From Lacticaseibacillus paracasei subsp. paracasei (GTDB lineage Bacteria > Bacillota > Bacilli > Lactobacillales > Lactobacillaceae), in the NCBI RefSeq assembly GCF_000829035.1, contig NZ_AP012541.1, positions 496,001 through 560,000 on the forward strand: 64,000 bases of DNA, in the 5' to 3' direction. The number at the start of each line of letters is the position of its first letter. Position 1 is the first letter of the stretch. Both the position numbers and the translations under genes were made by a program. Below, in pieces: positions 15,732-24,316 of the stretch. Under the pieces are notes generated by a model that ran no database searches, had not been told where the DNA came from, and saw only the letters and a program-made list of their open reading frames with translations.

Positions 15732-17123
15732 ATGGTCACAAACAAACAGAAACGACTCAGTAAAGCAACGATTGACCACGCGAATCACGTTGCCATTGTG
15801 GCGATTGCCGAAGCGAATGGCATTGCCCTAGTGCAACAGTCCAATGGCTATTGGCGTGGGGTCGAACATGACTCATTAGTCATTAATGACAAGAAGAATC
15901 TCTTCCGTTGGAATAGTCGCGATGTTGGTGGCGGTGCATTAGATTTTGTGCAGCATTATTTAGGCATCAGCAGTTTTCGCGAGGCAGTTGCGTATCTGAA
16001 TCATGCAGCTTTAGAGCGAGCTGAAACTATCACGCATAAGGTTCGTGAGCCGTTTCAATACAACTTTAAAAATAGTCCTAACTTTGAGCAGGCCACTAAG
16101 TATCTAACGACGGTTCGGAAACTTGATCCACAAATTGTGGACTTACTGCATCGCAAAGGCTTTATCCAACAAGACGAGCATGGCAATGCCATCTTTGTCT
16201 GGTCAAGGAATGACAAAATCGTAGGGGCAACGGTACAAGGCACGAGAATTGACCATGAGCATTTGGGTAAACGGGGTACCTTCAAGCAAATTGCCAAAAA
16301 CTCACAAGAAAACTTTGGCTTCAATTTGTCACTAGGCAAGCCTGAACGGCTTTTAATGTTTGAGGCGCCGATTGATGCCCTGAGTTATTGGTCACTGCAT
16401 CGTGGCTTGAATCACGTCACGTTGATGTCGATGGACGGCTTGAAGCCAAATACGGTCAAACAAGGGCTGATTTATTTCTGCGAGAAAACTGGTCATGGGC
16501 CGTCAGAGATTGCTTTTGGGGTCGACAATGACCCGAGTGGTCATGTCTTTTATGACCAGATGCGGGCTGAACATGCTTTAGCGAGTGTGCCGTATACGAG
16601 TCTAATCCCAGCTGACCAAGCAATTCCACACGAGTGTCTAGCACCAGTTGTCAGTGCTGCAAAGCAGGCAGCCATTCCTACCGTCGCTTTGATGGCGTAT
16701 CTGAAAGTCGCCGTCAATTTACAGCCCGGTCACGGTATAGCAAACGGCTATCATTATCAGGATGCCCTTACCAAAGGCTCTTTTGCAGACTTACCTGAAA
16801 TTGCCACACAGCTCAAGCCGTATCTACAATCGAACGGTATCGATTGGCAAGCCTACTTTAAGCAACATGCCCCTGATTTAGCATCAACGGCTCGTAACAA
16901 CCTAGTCGGCCGAATCAAAGGAGTTGCGCGGCAATACCAAAACGGAGATTTTCAGGTGGTTCAGGACGTTCCAAAGGATTGGAATGATCGACTACAAATC
17001 CATGAGCGTTCAAAGAGCAAAGGTTTGACCTTGGATCAAAAAATAGCAGCAGCAAAAGAAAGGGCAGTGACGGCCAATCTTAGAATTGCACCCAAGCATT
17101 ATGATCAAGCGCTGGAGCGATAG
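15732..17123 (+). CDS. DUF3991/TOPRIM-domain protein (plasmid primase-like)
   Basis: 463 residues, ATG after AAAGGAG. The N-terminal region has the CHC2-like pattern without Cys residues (YWRGVEHDSLVINDKKNLFRW, VGGGALDFVQHYLG) seen in DUF3991. Residues about 215-280 form a TOPRIM fold: LLMFEAPIDALS with the acidic Glu and FGVDNDPSG with the DxD pair. The tail is helical with LTLDQKIAAAKE, echoing LTLDQKIERAKT in the ardC-like tail. Such proteins may prime the transferred strand. It is the last gene of the conjugation block. Confidence 0.75.
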   Translation: MVTNKQKRLSKATIDHANHVAIVAIAEANGIALVQQSNGYWRGVEHDSLVINDKKNLFRWNSRDVGGGALDFVQHYLGISSFREAVAYLNHAALERAETITHKVREPFQYNFKNSPNFEQATKYLTTVRKLDPQIVDLLHRKGFIQQDEHGNAIFVWSRNDKIVGATVQGTRIDHEHLGKRGTFKQIAKNSQENFGFNLSLGKPERLLMFEAPIDALSYWSLHRGLNHVTLMSMDGLKPNTVKQGLIYFCEKTGHGPSEIAFGVDNDPSGHVFYDQMRAEHALASVPYTSLIPADQAIPHECLAPVVSAAKQAAIPTVALMAYLKVAVNLQPGHGIANGYHYQDALTKGSFADLPEIATQLKPYLQSNGIDWQAYFKQHAPDLASTARNNLVGRIKGVARQYQNGDFQVVQDVPKDWNDRLQIHERSKSKGLTLDQKIAAAKERAVTANLRIAPKHYDQALER

Positions 17124-17134
17124 TTTTCTATTAT

Positions 17135-17330
17135 CGGGTCTGCGAGCTTTTTGGCGTCCCTTGTCTCGACGTAACAAGACGAGGTGGTTTCCCTCGTCCG
17201 TTACCTAACAGAAACTTGATTGGCTATATGAGACGACGTAGTACGTTGCCTAGAGCGCGTGGGCGGGGCAGGCGCCCCACGCTCCTCGGCCTTGGCCGAC
17301 TAACGTTAAGCCAAAAAGCTCGCAGACCCG
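17135..17330. other. 196-bp element closed by a 21-bp perfect inverted repeat with internal hairpins
   Basis: 17135-17155 and 17310-17330 are perfect inverted copies (arms begin CGGGTCTGCGAGC). Inside are GTAAC-GACGAGG/CCTCGTC-GTTAC at 17171-17204, GCGTGGGCG/CGCCCCACGC at 17257-17282 and TCGGCC/GGCCGA at 17286-17299. No reading frame is credible. It could be a structured RNA, a single-strand replication origin or a recombination site of the plasmid. I cannot tell which. Confidence 0.7.
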
Positions 17331-17338
17331 CGGACACC

Positions 17339-17380
17339 AAAACGGCCATATCCCTTGTGGCTCTAGGAATATAGCCGTTT
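17339..17380. terminator. Long imperfect hairpin before a promoter
   Basis: AAACGGC...ATAT pairs with ATAT..GCCGTTT across 17339-17380. It may end transcription from either side and lies 16 bases before an extended -10 box. Confidence 0.45.
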
Positions 17381-17391
17381 ATGTGCTATAA

Positions 17392-17402
17392 TATTATTAG
17401 CA
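17392..17402 (+). promoter_or_regulatory. Extended -10 promoter
   Basis: TGTGCTATAAT: the TGC-TATAAT extended -10 box ends at 17402. The same TGCTATAAT occurs in front of the antitoxin-type RNA at 27499-27507. It would drive the short region that leads into the truncated toxin start at 17492. Confidence 0.5.
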
Positions 17403-17491
17403 GAAAAGTTAATGACGGTTGGCAAATCCAATCACAAAGAGGTGGTCGCCTATGAAAGACGTCCAAAATCTAAGTGAAGGGAGGTGCCTGT

Positions 17492-17505
17492 TTGTCCGAT
17501 GCTGA
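17492..17505 (+). pseudogene. Possible holin-like type I toxin, cut after five codons by an IS
   Basis: GGGAGGTG at 17479-17486 is a strong ribosome site six bases before TTG TCC GAT GCT GA (M-S-D-A-...). That start is typical of TxpA/Hol_Tox peptides as I remember them. The IS5-type element begins at 17506. No downstream half is found at the other IS border. Tentative. Confidence 0.3.
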
Positions 17506-18362
17506 GAACCTGTCTAGTATCTTTTAAGAACTATCTTCAGGAAGGCCAATACAACCATTTGAAGACTGCTGTTAAGGGCACGTTCACAGTTTTTCCAAAG
17601 TCGCCGACATTTATCTAGCCAACTCCATGAACGTTCAACGATCCATCGTTTCGGTAACACCGTGAACATATGCAACTCGTTGCGTTTAGCTACCGTCGTC
17701 TTAGCATTCAAAATGAGCTTCACCTGATCCGCAAAGTCATTGCCAGTGTAGCCACCATCAACCATGACATGCTGAACCAGCTCTAAATTTTGGCTAGCCA
17801 AACTAAACATAGCCAATGCACCTGAACGATCTGATACATTAGCTCGTGTCACGAGAATGGCTTGTGGTAAACCATTAATATCAACCGCCATATGACGCTT
17901 AATCCCTGAAATCTTTTTGCCGCCATCGTAGCCACTATTTTTCGTTAAATCAGTGGTTTTAACACTTTGAGCATCAACAATCACAAACGACGTTCGGGCC
18001 GATCGGCCCTGTGCAAAGCGATAGGAAGCAACAGTTTTTTTAAAAGCCTTTCTAATAGCGAATCAGCTGTCGGGTCTGGTTTATCTCGCCACATATCGTA
18101 ATAGCGGTAGACAGTGTGCCATTCCGGGAAATCGTGCGGTAATTCACGCCATTGACACCCTGTAGTAAGCGAGTAAAGGATGGCATTGAATACGTCATAA
18201 AGATCATAACGACGCGGTCTTGTATGCTTGCGGAAGTTTTCTAAATCAGGTTGTATTAACGCAAATTGCGCTCGAGAAATATTGCTTGGATAATCTGGCA
18301 TGACAAACTCCTCAGTCGGTTTTCCACAATTCTACCAGATTCAGCAGATACTAGACAGGTTC
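17506..18362 (-). mobile_element. IS5-family element, copy B1
   Basis: 857 bp with ends GAACCTGTCTAGTATCT and the complement. Two further 857-bp copies lie at 22869-23725 (inverted, same protein) and 42864-43720 (few substitutions). Flanking triplets are TGA on the left and TTA on the right, so the TNA target copies do not match. This implies recombination or deletion after insertion. Confidence 0.85.
17514..18301 (-). CDS. IS5-family transposase, two frames (copy B1)
   Basis: The N-terminal frame (18301-17981, 106 residues) starts [20 protein letters not shown] and carries [20 protein letters not shown]. The catalytic frame (17984-17514) carries [25 protein letters not shown] and [22 protein letters not shown], the DDE set. 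The frames overlap near an A-rich slip site, as in the element at 2900, so the full enzyme needs a -1 frameshift. It is intact. Confidence 0.8.
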
Positions 18363-18443
18363 TTAACCTACAGTACATAAAAATGGCCAGAACTAGTAGT
18401 GGATAGCCCTGGCCTGGAACCAATATTTAAAAAGTGCGTTCTA

Positions 18444-18932
18444 TTACAGCAGTTCAATAACCGCTGCCACTTCACCTGCCTCAATCGCGCCATCATTCAC
18501 TTCGACCGCCAGTTCTAAATCTTTACTGTTGGTCACCACAACAATAATCGTTGTACTTTTTCCCGAAGCCTCGACGATCGATCGCTGCATCGTTGCAAGA
18601 TCCTGTCCAGACTGAACACGCTCGCCCACTTTCACAGAGATGGTGAAGGGCACACCTTTTAATTCAACTGTGTCGATCCCCATGTGAATCAGGACATCCA
18701 AACCTTCTTCAGTATGGATCCCAATACCATGCAACGTGTTCGCTATCATCGTCACCTTACCTGAAACTGGTGAGACGATACGATCACTGGCGGGGTCGAT
18801 CCCATAACCTGCTCCCATGATGCCGCTAGCAAAAACCGGATCGGTCACTTCAGAAAGAGGCTTGACTCTTCCATTGGCAGTGGCTGCAAGCGCCAAGGGT
18901 ACCCTTTTCTTTCCAAATAAATTAAACATCAT
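18444..18932 (-). CDS. PTS glucose-type EIIA domain protein
   Basis: About 163 residues. The start is taken at the ATG-ATG pair near 18932 (MMFNLFGKKR) because AGGAGGTG lies just upstream; the longer frame to 18947 overlaps that site. It has the EIIA-Glc fold motifs VFASGIMGAGYGIDP, GIHTEEGLDVLIHMGIDTVELKG (His of LIHMG is the phosphoryl acceptor) and PFTISVKVGERV. It passes phosphate from HPr to the EIICB encoded two genes upstream. Its start overlaps the stop of the phosphatase gene, so all three genes form one operon. Confidence 0.85.
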   Translation of the reverse strand: MMFNLFGKKRVPLALAATANGRVKPLSEVTDPVFASGIMGAGYGIDPASDRIVSPVSGKVTMIANTLHGIGIHTEEGLDVLIHMGIDTVELKGVPFTISVKVGERVQSGQDLATMQRSIVEASGKSTTIIVVVTNSKDLELAVEVNDGAIEAGEVAAVIELL

Positions 18933-18943
18933 TACACCTCCTG

Positions 18944-19714
18944 TCATGCATTGATTGCGTCTTGGTAATCGAGTAAATCTGCGAAGTGGTTCAACACCAC
19001 ATCTGCGTGACTCTTAACTGCTTGTGGTGCCTGATTAATGCAATACGCTTGGTCAGCTGCTTCAAACATAGGGACATCGTTGCCAGAATCTCCCACACCA
19101 ACGACGTTTCCAGAAAATCCCATCTTTAGTGTTTTGATTGCTTCGCCTTTATTAGTGTTCTTAGCCGTTACTTCGATCCGTTTCCCATCGCTTTCATAGA
19201 GACCAAGCTCTGGAAAGTGTTCTTGCATCTCAGAAAGCACCTGATAAAAGTGTACACTTCCTGGCCTTACATTGATTTTATAGATACGCTCCGCAGCTAC
19301 AGCTTCATGCGGCTCTGCTAAGCAGATCAAATTCATTCCCCACAATCTTCCCTTATCGTTAGTTGTATAATTACCAATTCTTCGCTCTCCATCAAGGGCA
19401 TCGAACGTCAGCGCTGTTGCTTTGAGATATTGCATCACCGCTCGCAATGCAGTCTGAGGAATTGGTCGATCCACTATTCTCTTTCCATTACCATCCTCGA
19501 CGATTGCCCCATTAAAACAGATCTTATAGTCTGCATGTAGGTTCCCGACACGTTCAACAAAGGCAATCTCTTTCGGTGATCGACCTGTAGCGATGCCAAC
19601 GTAGAAGCGTTCTTGTAACTTGTGGAACGCTATCCTGTCGATTGGTCTGATTGTATGTGAATCATAGACAAAGGTTCCATCTAGGTCAGTTATTACGATC
19701 GCATTTTTATCCAT
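18944..19714 (-). CDS. Cof-type HAD phosphatase in the PTS operon
   Basis: 256 residues. HAD motif I is DLDGTFVYDS at residues 10-19, motif II is the Thr/Ser in GIATGRSPKE, and motif IV is VGVGDSGNDVPMFEAADQAYC. A C2-type cap lies between, as in the Cof/YidA group that dephosphorylates sugar phosphates. Placed between EIICB and EIIA, it may remove phosphate from the imported sugar phosphate or prevent its overload (inference). The gene starts 12 bases after the EIICB stop. Confidence 0.8.
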   Translation of the reverse strand: MDKNAIVITDLDGTFVYDSHTIRPIDRIAFHKLQERFYVGIATGRSPKEIAFVERVGNLHADYKICFNGAIVEDGNGKRIVDRPIPQTALRAVMQYLKATALTFDALDGERRIGNYTTNDKGRLWGMNLICLAEPHEAVAAERIYKINVRPGSVHFYQVLSEMQEHFPELGLYESDGKRIEVTAKNTNKGEAIKTLKMGFSGNVVGVGDSGNDVPMFEAADQAYCINQAPQAVKSHADVVLNHFADLLDYQDAINA

Positions 19715-19726
19715 TGCTAATCATTC

Positions 19727-21400
19727 CTATTCTGTCATACCAAGGATATCCTGTATCTCCATCTTCAAAACGTTCGCGTGACCGCCATAAATCGACTGGT
19801 TCTGCATACCAGACTGATTGAACCCCATCGCCCCAAGATCATTAACAATTGTCTTCGAATCGACGAGACTCTTGTCCTTAACGTTGATTCTTAGTCGTGT
19901 GATGCAGGCATCAACCGCTTCAATGTTATCAGGACCACCGTGCGCCCTAATCAGCGCCACTGCTTGGTCGTGATCTGTCATTTTGCCACTTTTAGCAGAT
20001 GCAACCGATACGGCTGGTTGATTATCTTTTAGCGTGTGCACGCCCATTTTCTTACGGGTCTCATCCTTACCATGAAGAACAATCTCGCTACCATCGTCTT
20101 CACGTCCCGGCGTTTTAAAGTCAAATTTGATAATTGCGAACCGAAAGACAAAGTAGTACATGACAAAGCAGAAAACTCCGACTATTGGCATGATCCACCA
20201 GTGCGTCCGCGGTCCCTGAAGCACACCATAAATAATGTAGTTGATCAAACCGTGCCCCGTTGGTGTCAGGAACCGTGCGCCCAAGGCTGAAGTAACTGCC
20301 ATGGTCGTTCCTGCCAGTACCGCATGAATGCCATACAGTGCCGGGGCAACAAACAGGAATGTGAATTCGATTGGTTCAGTTACCCCTGTCAGAAAGGCCG
20401 TCGCAGCAGCTGCAAACAGCAAGGAACCAACTTTTTTCTTGTTTTCTGGCTTCGCGCAGGTATACATAGCTAAAGCCGCCCCAGTGAGCCCAAACATATT
20501 GTAAACAAACTTGCCACTGGAAAATCTGGTAATCATTGGATTGATTGCACCACCATGAGCAAGTGCAGCCATGTATGCAGCAATTGTTCCCTGGTACTCT
20601 TGTCCACCAATATAAAAGATACCTCCGAGCTCAGTGGTTCGAACCGGCCAGTTCAATCCGTGGTGTAAACCGAAGGGTAAGAGTAATCGTTCCACGACCC
20701 CATACAAGAAGGTCCCAATCGATCCGGATTTAAGAATCAATACTGATAGTGCGGCAATTCCTGCCTGAACTGTCGGCCAAACGAAGAAGAAAGCAACCGC
20801 AGCTATAGACATTACTGGCATGATGAGAATAGGCACTAGTCGTGGTCCGGAAAAGAAGTCTAAGACCTTCGGAACGTGCATTTTGATTGCCCGCTTATGG
20901 ACAAAGTAGACAATGACCCCAGTGATGATACCGCCAAAGACGTTTAAGTCCATCGTTTGGATGCCTAAAACTGTGGTTTGCATCTTATCGGCTAAGGCCA
21001 GCTTAGCAACCGTGTCCGTCAGCCCTGCTGTGTTAACCAATTGGCCGGTTGTAGAAAGAAGGAAATTTAATATCGTATGGAGTGTTAAAAAGCCCAGTAA
21101 ACCTGAAACTGCGGCTGAACCTTTTTCGTGTTTTGCCAAACCAACTGCCACGCCAACCGCAAAAATCAATGGTAGGTTGTTAAAGGCAGCAGAACCCATC
21201 TTACTAAGAAAGCCCATCACGAACTGGAATACTTGATTTTGCATCCAGGGATACATCTTGATAGTATCGGCATTTGTAAATGCAGAACCTAATCCTTGAA
21301 GAATCCCCGCAGCTGGAAGAACCGAGACAGGTAAAAGGAACGATCGCCCAAACATCTCAAATCCTTTAGTCCAATTTCTACGCGCTTTTGATGGTGCCAT
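19727..21400 (-). CDS. PTS EIICB sugar permease (glucose/maltose family)
   Basis: 557 residues. EIIC occupies residues 10-430, with about ten membrane spans and family motifs SFLLPVSVLPAAGILQGLG, LPLIFAVGVAVGLAKHEKG, ERLLLPFGLHHGLNWP and TGVTEPIEFTFLF. EIIB occupies about 480-557, with the phosphorylated Cys in DACITRLRINVKDKS. The linker is charged. The glucose/maltose/alpha-glucoside branch is indicated, but the exact sugar cannot be read. It lacks its own IIA, supplied by the third gene. A ribosome site AGGGGG lies before the ATG. Confidence 0.85.
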   Translation of the reverse strand: MAPSKARRNWTKGFEMFGRSFLLPVSVLPAAGILQGLGSAFTNADTIKMYPWMQNQVFQFVMGFLSKMGSAAFNNLPLIFAVGVAVGLAKHEKGSAAVSGLLGFLTLHTILNFLLSTTGQLVNTAGLTDTVAKLALADKMQTTVLGIQTMDLNVFGGIITGVIVYFVHKRAIKMHVPKVLDFFSGPRLVPILIMPVMSIAAVAFFFVWPTVQAGIAALSVLILKSGSIGTFLYGVVERLLLPFGLHHGLNWPVRTTELGGIFYIGGQEYQGTIAAYMAALAHGGAINPMITRFSSGKFVYNMFGLTGAALAMYTCAKPENKKKVGSLLFAAAATAFLTGVTEPIEFTFLFVAPALYGIHAVLAGTTMAVTSALGARFLTPTGHGLINYIIYGVLQGPRTHWWIMPIVGVFCFVMYYFVFRFAIIKFDFKTPGREDDGSEIVLHGKDETRKKMGVHTLKDNQPAVSVASAKSGKMTDHDQAVALIRAHGGPDNIEAVDACITRLRINVKDKSLVDSKTIVNDLGAMGFNQSGMQNQSIYGGHANVLKMEIQDILGMTE

Positions 21401-21463
21401 AGTATAGCCCCCTATTATTCATGTATAACACGATTTCACAGTTATCGTAGCATTAAGCATTAA

Positions 21464-21496
21464 AAAAGAAGGCGCTTTCACAAAAGCGCCCTCAAC
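21464..21496 (-). terminator. Terminator between the regulator and the PTS operon
   Basis: On the minus strand AGGGCGCTTTTGTGAAAGCGCC is followed by a T-rich run. It ends the RpiR transcript, so the PTS genes need their own promoter in the 21401-21463 gap. Confidence 0.7.
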
Positions 21497-21517
21497 AGTT
21501 TTTTTTGACTATGTGAG

Positions 21518-22276
21518 TTATTTATGTCCATGCGGATGAGACAGTATATACTCAAAGATAATATCGATAGCCACATTAAGCATTAATCGCGATCGCATTC
21601 TCTTACGCGGCACCGCTTCTTGGTAGACAAGGATGTTGCAATCGGAGAACTTCGCCACTGAATCTGCGCCAATTCCAGTAATTGAAATAATTTTTGCTCC
21701 AGTTGCCTTAGCCCGAACCAAAAACTGGTTCACAAGATGGTTCCCTCCACCAAGTGAAAGGATCACAATTACATCGTCAGCTTCGGCCAAACCTGCAATA
21801 TCTCGGATCGAATAAAGTTCATTAAAGTCATTGATCCAATAATCAAGCAGCTTCAACTTGCGTGTAAAATCACCCACGACGCTGACGGAAGATCCGCTCC
21901 CGACGCAAAAGATTCGCCGCGCATGATTGAGGTGCTCGACGAACTCTGCGACATTCTCTTCGCTCAACATCTGCAGCGTCTTATCAAACTCACTCGTGAT
22001 TCTTCCCGTAATCGTATCAAAATCTTCAGAAGGTAGTGGGGCTGCCTGTTCGTCTTGCGTCATCGCGGCCGAGTATTTCAGTTGAGAAAAGTTGCTGTAT
22101 CCTAACTTTCGTGCGGCACGCATCACGGTTGCACTTGAGACAAAAAGTGCATCCGTAATCGTCTTAATCTTTAATCGATCGATGTTGTGATCTCTCATTA
22201 CAAAATCGATGACCAGTTGTTCGTTGCTACTTAGAGTTTCGTAATGCCTCGCAATCTGCTCAAAAAATGTGTTCAT
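21518..22276 (-). CDS. MurR/RpiR-family regulator of the PTS operon
   Basis: 252 residues. The N-terminal HTH_6 domain (YETLSSNEQLVIDFVMRDH, then TITDALFVSSATVMRAARKLGYSNFSQLKY) is followed by a SIS sugar-phosphate isomerase-fold domain at about 110-240 (RRIFCVGSGSSVSVVGDFTRKL, DDVIVILSLGGGNHLVNQFL). RpiR proteins sense phosphosugars. Its position directly upstream in the same orientation makes it the likely local regulator. Confidence 0.85.
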   Translation of the reverse strand: MNTFFEQIARHYETLSSNEQLVIDFVMRDHNIDRLKIKTITDALFVSSATVMRAARKLGYSNFSQLKYSAAMTQDEQAAPLPSEDFDTITGRITSEFDKTLQMLSEENVAEFVEHLNHARRIFCVGSGSSVSVVGDFTRKLKLLDYWINDFNELYSIRDIAGLAEADDVIVILSLGGGNHLVNQFLVRAKATGAKIISITGIGADSVAKFSDCNILVYQEAVPRKRMRSRLMLNVAIDIIFEYILSHPHGHK

Positions 22277-22435
22277 AGCCGCCGTCCTTGGTATTTAATA
22301 GCACAATATTACACTATCAATTTATGATATCTTTACATTTTAAACTTTACTAAATTATACAGCAAAGAGCAGTTGATTTTTGGGGTCTACAATTTCAGGT
22401 AGTCTAGTTTAAAAAACGGAGAGTTATCGCCAATG

Positions 22436-22868
22436 CAAACATTTAGCCTCCTACAGCAGTGACATTAACTGTCAACAGTTCAAGCTGATACGTTCAGATT
22501 ATGGAAATACCCGAAAACGCACCAAATATCGTCAAATAGACCTTTACGATGTTTTCTGTGCCATACTTTATACCCTGAAAAATAGCTGTATTTGGCGTTA
22601 CTTACCATCTGATCTTCCTAAATGGCAAACCGTTTACTATTACTTGTTGGCGTAGAAAGAGCCTGCCAGCCTTGATGAACTCACTAAGTTCAATCGAGTT
22701 TCAAGAAAACTGTTGCGTAACATCGACTGATCAAGAGTGTTCAGCTAGAACGTCATTTTTAATCATTGAAGCCCAAAGTACTCGCAATATTCATCCAGCC
22801 GAGTGCAAAGGCTACGATGGTGACAAAAAGAAGGCTGACATTAAACATCATATCGGCGTTGATACTAA
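22436..22868 (+). pseudogene. Decayed IS5-family transposase
   Basis: Translated pieces in shifting frames match the transposase of the 2900-3776 element: RQIDLYDVFCAILYTLKN-like around 22525-22580, LPKWQTVYYYLL around 22613-22650 and IEAQSTRNI..GYDGDKK around 22765-22830. Several stops and shifts make it non-functional. It is interrupted at 22868 by IS copy B2. Confidence 0.7.
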
Positions 22869-23725
22869 GAACCTGTCTAGTATCTGCTGAATCTGGTAGA
22901 ATTGTGGAAAACCGACTGAGGAGTTTGTCATGCCAGATTATCCAAGCAATATTTCTCGAGCGCAATTTGCGTTAATACAACCTGATTTAGAAAACTTCCG
23001 CAAGCATACAAGACCGCGTCGTTATGATCTTTATGACGTATTCAATGCCATCCTTTACTCGCTTACTACAGGGTGTCAATGGCGTGAATTACCGCACGAT
23101 TTCCCGGAATGGCACACTGTCTACCGCTATTACGATATGTGGCGAGATAAACCAGACCCGACAGCTGATTCGCTATTAGAAAGGCTTTTAAAAAAACTGT
23201 TGCTTCCTATCGCTTTGCACAGGGCCGATCGGCCCGAACGTCGTTTGTGATTGTTGATGCTCAAAGTGTTAAAACCACTGATTTAACGAAAAATAGTGGC
23301 TACGATGGCGGCAAAAAGATTTCAGGGATTAAGCGTCATATGGCGGTTGATATTAATGGTTTACCACAAGCCATTCTCGTGACACGAGCTAATGTATCAG
23401 ATCGTTCAGGTGCATTGGCTATGTTTAGTTTGGCTAGCCAAAATTTAGAGCTGGTTCAGCATGTCATGGTTGATGGTGGCTACACTGGCAATGACTTTGC
23501 GGATCAGGTGAAGCTCATTTTGAATGCTAAGACGACGGTAGCTAAACGCAACGAGTTGCATATGTTCACGGTGTTACCGAAACGATGGATCGTTGAACGT
23601 TCATGGAGTTGGCTAGATAAATGTCGGCGACTTTGGAAAAACTGTGAACGTGCCCTTAACAGCAGTCTTCAAATGGTTGTATTGGCCTTCCTGAAGATAG
23701 TTCTTAAAAGATACTAGACAGGTTC
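22869..23725 (+). mobile_element. IS5-family element, copy B2
   Basis: 857 bp, inverted relative to copy B1 at 17506-18362 and coding for an identical transposase. TAA flanks both ends (22866-22868 and 23726-23728), compatible with a TNA target duplication. However, the left flank is transposase debris and the right flank is an ardC-like gene, so recombination cannot be excluded. Confidence 0.85.
22930..23717 (+). CDS. IS5-family transposase, two frames (copy B2)
   Basis: N-terminal frame 22930-23250 and catalytic frame 23247-23717, with the same residues as copy B1. The -1 slip site is TTTTAAAAAAACTG near 23188-23201. The DDE residues are intact, so this copy could mobilise itself or, with B1, the intervening PTS segment. 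Confidence 0.8.
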
Positions 23726-23726
23726 T

Positions 23727-24302
23727 AATGAAATCGTCATTGGTGGCGATGAGCCCGATAATGCTTTAAAATTGAAGACGTTATATCATGAATATGCGCA
23801 TAGTCAGTTATATGGGTTAAAATCAGCCTTTAAAGATCGCCCGCGAGCCTATCAAGAAACGCAAGCCGAAGCGGTCGCATATGTTGCCATGCAAAATATT
23901 GGCGTTGATACCAGCAACTACTCACTCGGTTACGTGGCCACCTGGGCCAAAGATAAAGCCGTAATCCATAGCGCTTTAAGTGAGATCCAGCAAGTGAGCA
24001 ACAAAGTGATTGAGCTTAGCGATGGCTTAACCAAACAATTAGGCTTACAAGAAGCCCCAAAAGAGCCTGCGCATGATCTAAAAAAGCTATCAGCCCATGA
24101 TCTTAATAAGTCCTATCAAGGCTTGCAACAACAAGTTCAGCAAGCAACTAATCCACAACAAAAATCAGAACTACAAAATAAATTAAATGATGTACACCAT
24201 GAAATCAGTAATCGAACGCAAAAACAACTGAAAGCATTTTCTGAACAAAACCCGGCAATTAAACAACCAGAACATAATGTAGCTAAAACATTGAAAAGAT
24301 AG
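23727..24302 (+). pseudogene. ArdC-like protein, C-terminal fragment behind an IS
   Basis: The frame starts at the IS border (NEIVIGGDEPDNALKLK) with no start of its own; the first usable codon is TTG 23772. It keeps the metallopeptidase helix YHEYAH and a following ETQAEAVAYVAMQ, matching HELAH...ELEAES of the gene at 11515, then a long Gln-rich coiled coil. The N-terminal ssDNA-binding half is gone. It is a different, longer-tailed relative of the 11515 protein, so it is not a simple duplicate. Confidence 0.65.
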
Positions 24303-24316
24303 GGGGATTTAACACT

